A DNA stretch of 64,000 nt from Lepturacanthus savala (taxonomy: Eukaryota; Chordata; Actinopteri; Scombriformes; Trichiuridae), in assembly GCA_030544235.1 (NCBI GenBank), contig CM060484.1, positions 5,364,031 to 5,428,030 on the forward strand, in the 5' to 3' direction. Below the pieces are notes generated by a model. The model ran no database searches, was not told where the DNA came from, and saw only the letters and a program-made list of their open reading frames with translations. The translations under genes and the position numbers were made by a program. Shown piece after piece: positions 61,401 through 64,000 of the stretch. Each line of letters starts with the position of its first letter. Position 1 is the stretch's first letter.

Positions 61401-64000
61401 CTTTTCTTCTTGCCGGCCCTTTCTTGATGTTATTTTGGTCCACAGGTTCACCCGCACGCTGCAGGGCTCAATTAGCTCAAAGGGGGTCATTAAAAACAGA
61501 CATTATGAGGCCACACGCTGGCAGGGAAGATGATGTTTTAATGCCCTGCACAATGTCAACGGGCAGTCGTACAGTGTGGAAGGAAGAGGGGAGAAAAAGG
61601 AAAAGGGAAGAATAATCAGCACAACAGGTGCTGATTGATTTGTTTTTCTATAGCATGCTGCACGTTGCCACCCTCTAACAGCTTACATCAAGTAGGCAGC
61701 AGGGGGGTGATGGCATCATTCTGCTGCATGCTGGAGTGCTGCTACAGATGCACAGTCATGCCCTCAGGGTGCAACAGTGTGCAGAAAGCACTCAAAAAAA
61801 ATGTTGTCCAGTGTGTGAAAAACTGTGTCAAACTCTTCCTCTTTTCTCATGCCTCTTGGTCTTTTTCTTCCTTTTCCACATCAAAGCCACGAAACAAATC
61901 TGACTCCTTTCCAATGTAAAGCTACAATCACAATAGTATTTCCTTTGCCTCTGCTGACCTCCAGCTGTCTGGTGATTTCTCCTGTCCTCCCGATGTGTTA
62001 TGTCACTGACGTGATGCTGCATTAGTCTCACTGTTGTATTTGCTTGAGCTCATGTACTGTCCTCTATGCTGCATTGCATCAGACTCTGAAGTGGTCCATT
62101 AGGCCCTACTGTCTCTCACGTTCCACGTAATATGGCTCTAGCAAGGCACATCAGTATCTGTGATGTATCATAAGCGGCCTGTTTTACACCTGTGATTCCC
62201 TCATGACCCTATTAACATTACCTTCCTGTAGCAAAGATAAAAAGACAAGAAAAAGAAATGATAATTTTCTAATCCCTCTTCAGGCTCTGATGGATCTTTT
62301 TCACCCTTTTTGTCAGAGGAATAAAAAAAGTGGGGGAATAAAGACTATCCATTTTCCACAAGCAGTTGTAAAATGTGATCTATTCTGCCACAGTAATCTC
62401 TTAATACCTTTGTAAAACCTGTACTGTGTGATATTAATGATGGCCCAGAGACATGAGCACTGATCCACACAGGCATGGGTTGTAATAGGGTCGGGTAATG
62501 AAGCTGAAAAGGTGTCTGCATCAAACAGGACCACAACTCATACGTTTCACTTTGTGTCTGTACTTTTAGATTATATTAGCATTCATTAATGACCCCTGCC
62601 ATACTGCAGCAGAGAGCCTCTTTTGTTCCAGTTGTGTGATGACATTCAGGCTGTCACCTCCGCTTTGACTGAAGATCAAATCAGAAACGTTCCTCTTCGA
62701 TGAATTCACACTGGGTGAAAATATTGTCTTTGTGAGGGGAGATGGATCCAGACAAATGAGACTAAAATGTCTTAGAGCTTCAAGTGTCTTTGGTGGATCT
62801 GCTTGGTGGGCAGGTACCCTGGAGGGAGATTGGAGAGATTGATCTCATCAGATTGATAAGTAGAGTGGAGCAGACTTGTAGTGGGATTTCATCACTGATC
62901 AGATCAAACCCTCGAAAGAGAGGTAAAAGCAGGGTATAAAAATGCAAAAAAAAGACTTGAAAATATAAAGACAGATTGTGAAAAGGACATAGAAACAAAG
63001 AATTTATTGATTCTGATTATTATACTGTCTGTGGCATGGATTTAAAGGGTCATTTACATTACACTAGTGGCATTGCATGCTTCAGCCAATAAACTAAAAA
63101 TTGCAAATTCAGCCTTTGAGGTACACTGTAAATTCTAAGATCGCTAACCTCTAGGCAGCTAGTGGTTTCAAACTTGTTTTAATAGCCTGTAAAACCAACT
63201 TTCAAAATTGAAATGTGGCTGAGACTAATAATCCATCACAACAAGTATTTAGTCAGCTTAGTTTTTCTGTTAAAGTTATGTTATTGTATGGATGATGATG
63301 ATGCAGCTTGGAGCCAGTGAAATTCTCCTCTGTGATGTTTCCAAGTCCATAATGATGTCTGACATTTAACAGTCAGATTCTACAAACCACAGCACTCATG
63401 ATTTATTTTATTATCAACCCAATTATTTTAGTCAAATGAGTTTAGTCCATAAAATGTCAGATTAAAAAATGAAACCCTCACAATTTGTCTGAACATTAAA
63501 TTATGAGTTAAAAATTTAAAGCATTTTCACTTGACCAATTAAATGATTAATTGATTAATCAAATTGTAAACTTTCTGTCTGTTTAATCAAACATTAGTTG
63601 AATAATTTTATCCAACTAATTGTTGGCATGAGTAACATTATGACTATTGTTTCATGCAATTATTGAGACTGCCAATTTATCCTTGGTAAGCTGTAGAGTC
63701 CCTGAATGCATCAACAGGGAAAGGTTTCAAACCAATCCCTGCTTGTGCAACAATGAAGTTTAAAAAGATGATGCATCCTACATTTCCTGAACGTATGATA
63801 TTCGGTGTGTGAAGAAATCTCAAAAAAACACCTAACAATTACAGGGGTGGAGGAAACAAGTTAGTTTGTTTTGTTTTGAGTGTGTGCTTTAAATCAGTAA
63901 TTTTAAATATTTTTTCTTTCACTACATTTCCAACATCTGTTACAGAATAATAATAAAAGTCATGGGAGATTTGAATAAAGGAAAGCTGCAGCTGCATGAG

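Larger units (their letters stand above)
22067..64000 (-). other. vav2: vav2 intron, partial (at least 41.9 kb)
   Basis: Everything to the right of the CH exon appears to lie inside one intron, because the preceding CH exon was not found before the window ends. The content is repeats and microsatellites (listed separately), homopolymer runs, and long unique-looking AT-rich stretches. Somewhat less AT-rich, repeat-poor islands occur near 22980-23330, 27340-27640, 28190-28700, 38360-38990, 49540-49960 and 59390-59990. They contain only short open frames without recognisable domains. No opposite-strand gene nested in the intron could be supported. A short exon of an unknown gene could have been missed by eye. 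Confidence 0.7.

Overview
This window is vertebrate nuclear DNA, almost certainly from a teleost fish. The evidence is split coding exons with GT/AG introns, long AT-rich introns, abundant (CA)n and (AT)n microsatellites, a tRNA-headed SINE of the DANA/V-SINE type, and fragments of interspersed repeats that are common in fish genomes. Nothing prokaryotic, viral or CRISPR-like was seen.

The only gene I can support is vav2, a Rho/Rac guanine-nucleotide exchange factor, on the minus strand and partial at both ends. Seven consecutive exons were recognised by translation and checked by splice consensus and by phase continuity. In transcript order they are 22066-22008 (end of the calponin-homology domain), 10990-10922 and 3729-3624 (acidic regulatory segment with three tyrosine motifs), 3138-3124 (a 15-nt microexon, IRYMQ), 1869-1771, 791-723 and 223-123 (start of the Dbl-homology domain). 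Joined in this order they give one uninterrupted reading frame. The first CH-domain exons lie to the right of the window. The rest of the DH domain and the PH, C1, SH3 and SH2 domains lie to the left.

Layout: 1-3729 is a dense exon cluster with introns of 0.5-1.25 kb. 3730-10921 is a 7.2-kb intron with an internally deleted DNA-transposon copy. 10991-22007 is an 11-kb intron with a SINE flanked by a clean 12-bp target-site duplication. 22067-64000 is at least 41.9 kb of one intron with no exon that I could recognise. It carries microsatellites, homopolymers, a hAT-like non-autonomous element, two copies of one dispersed family, a possible hammerhead-ribozyme-like retroelement remnant, a coding-like remnant with two stop codons, and several unusually perfect short inverted repeats.

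The many short open frames scattered through the introns look like chance. They have no recognisable domains and no splice context. I saw no new multi-gene system. The points most worth a second look are the microexon, the set of near-perfect palindromes, the hammerhead-like motif and the unidentified coding-like remnant.
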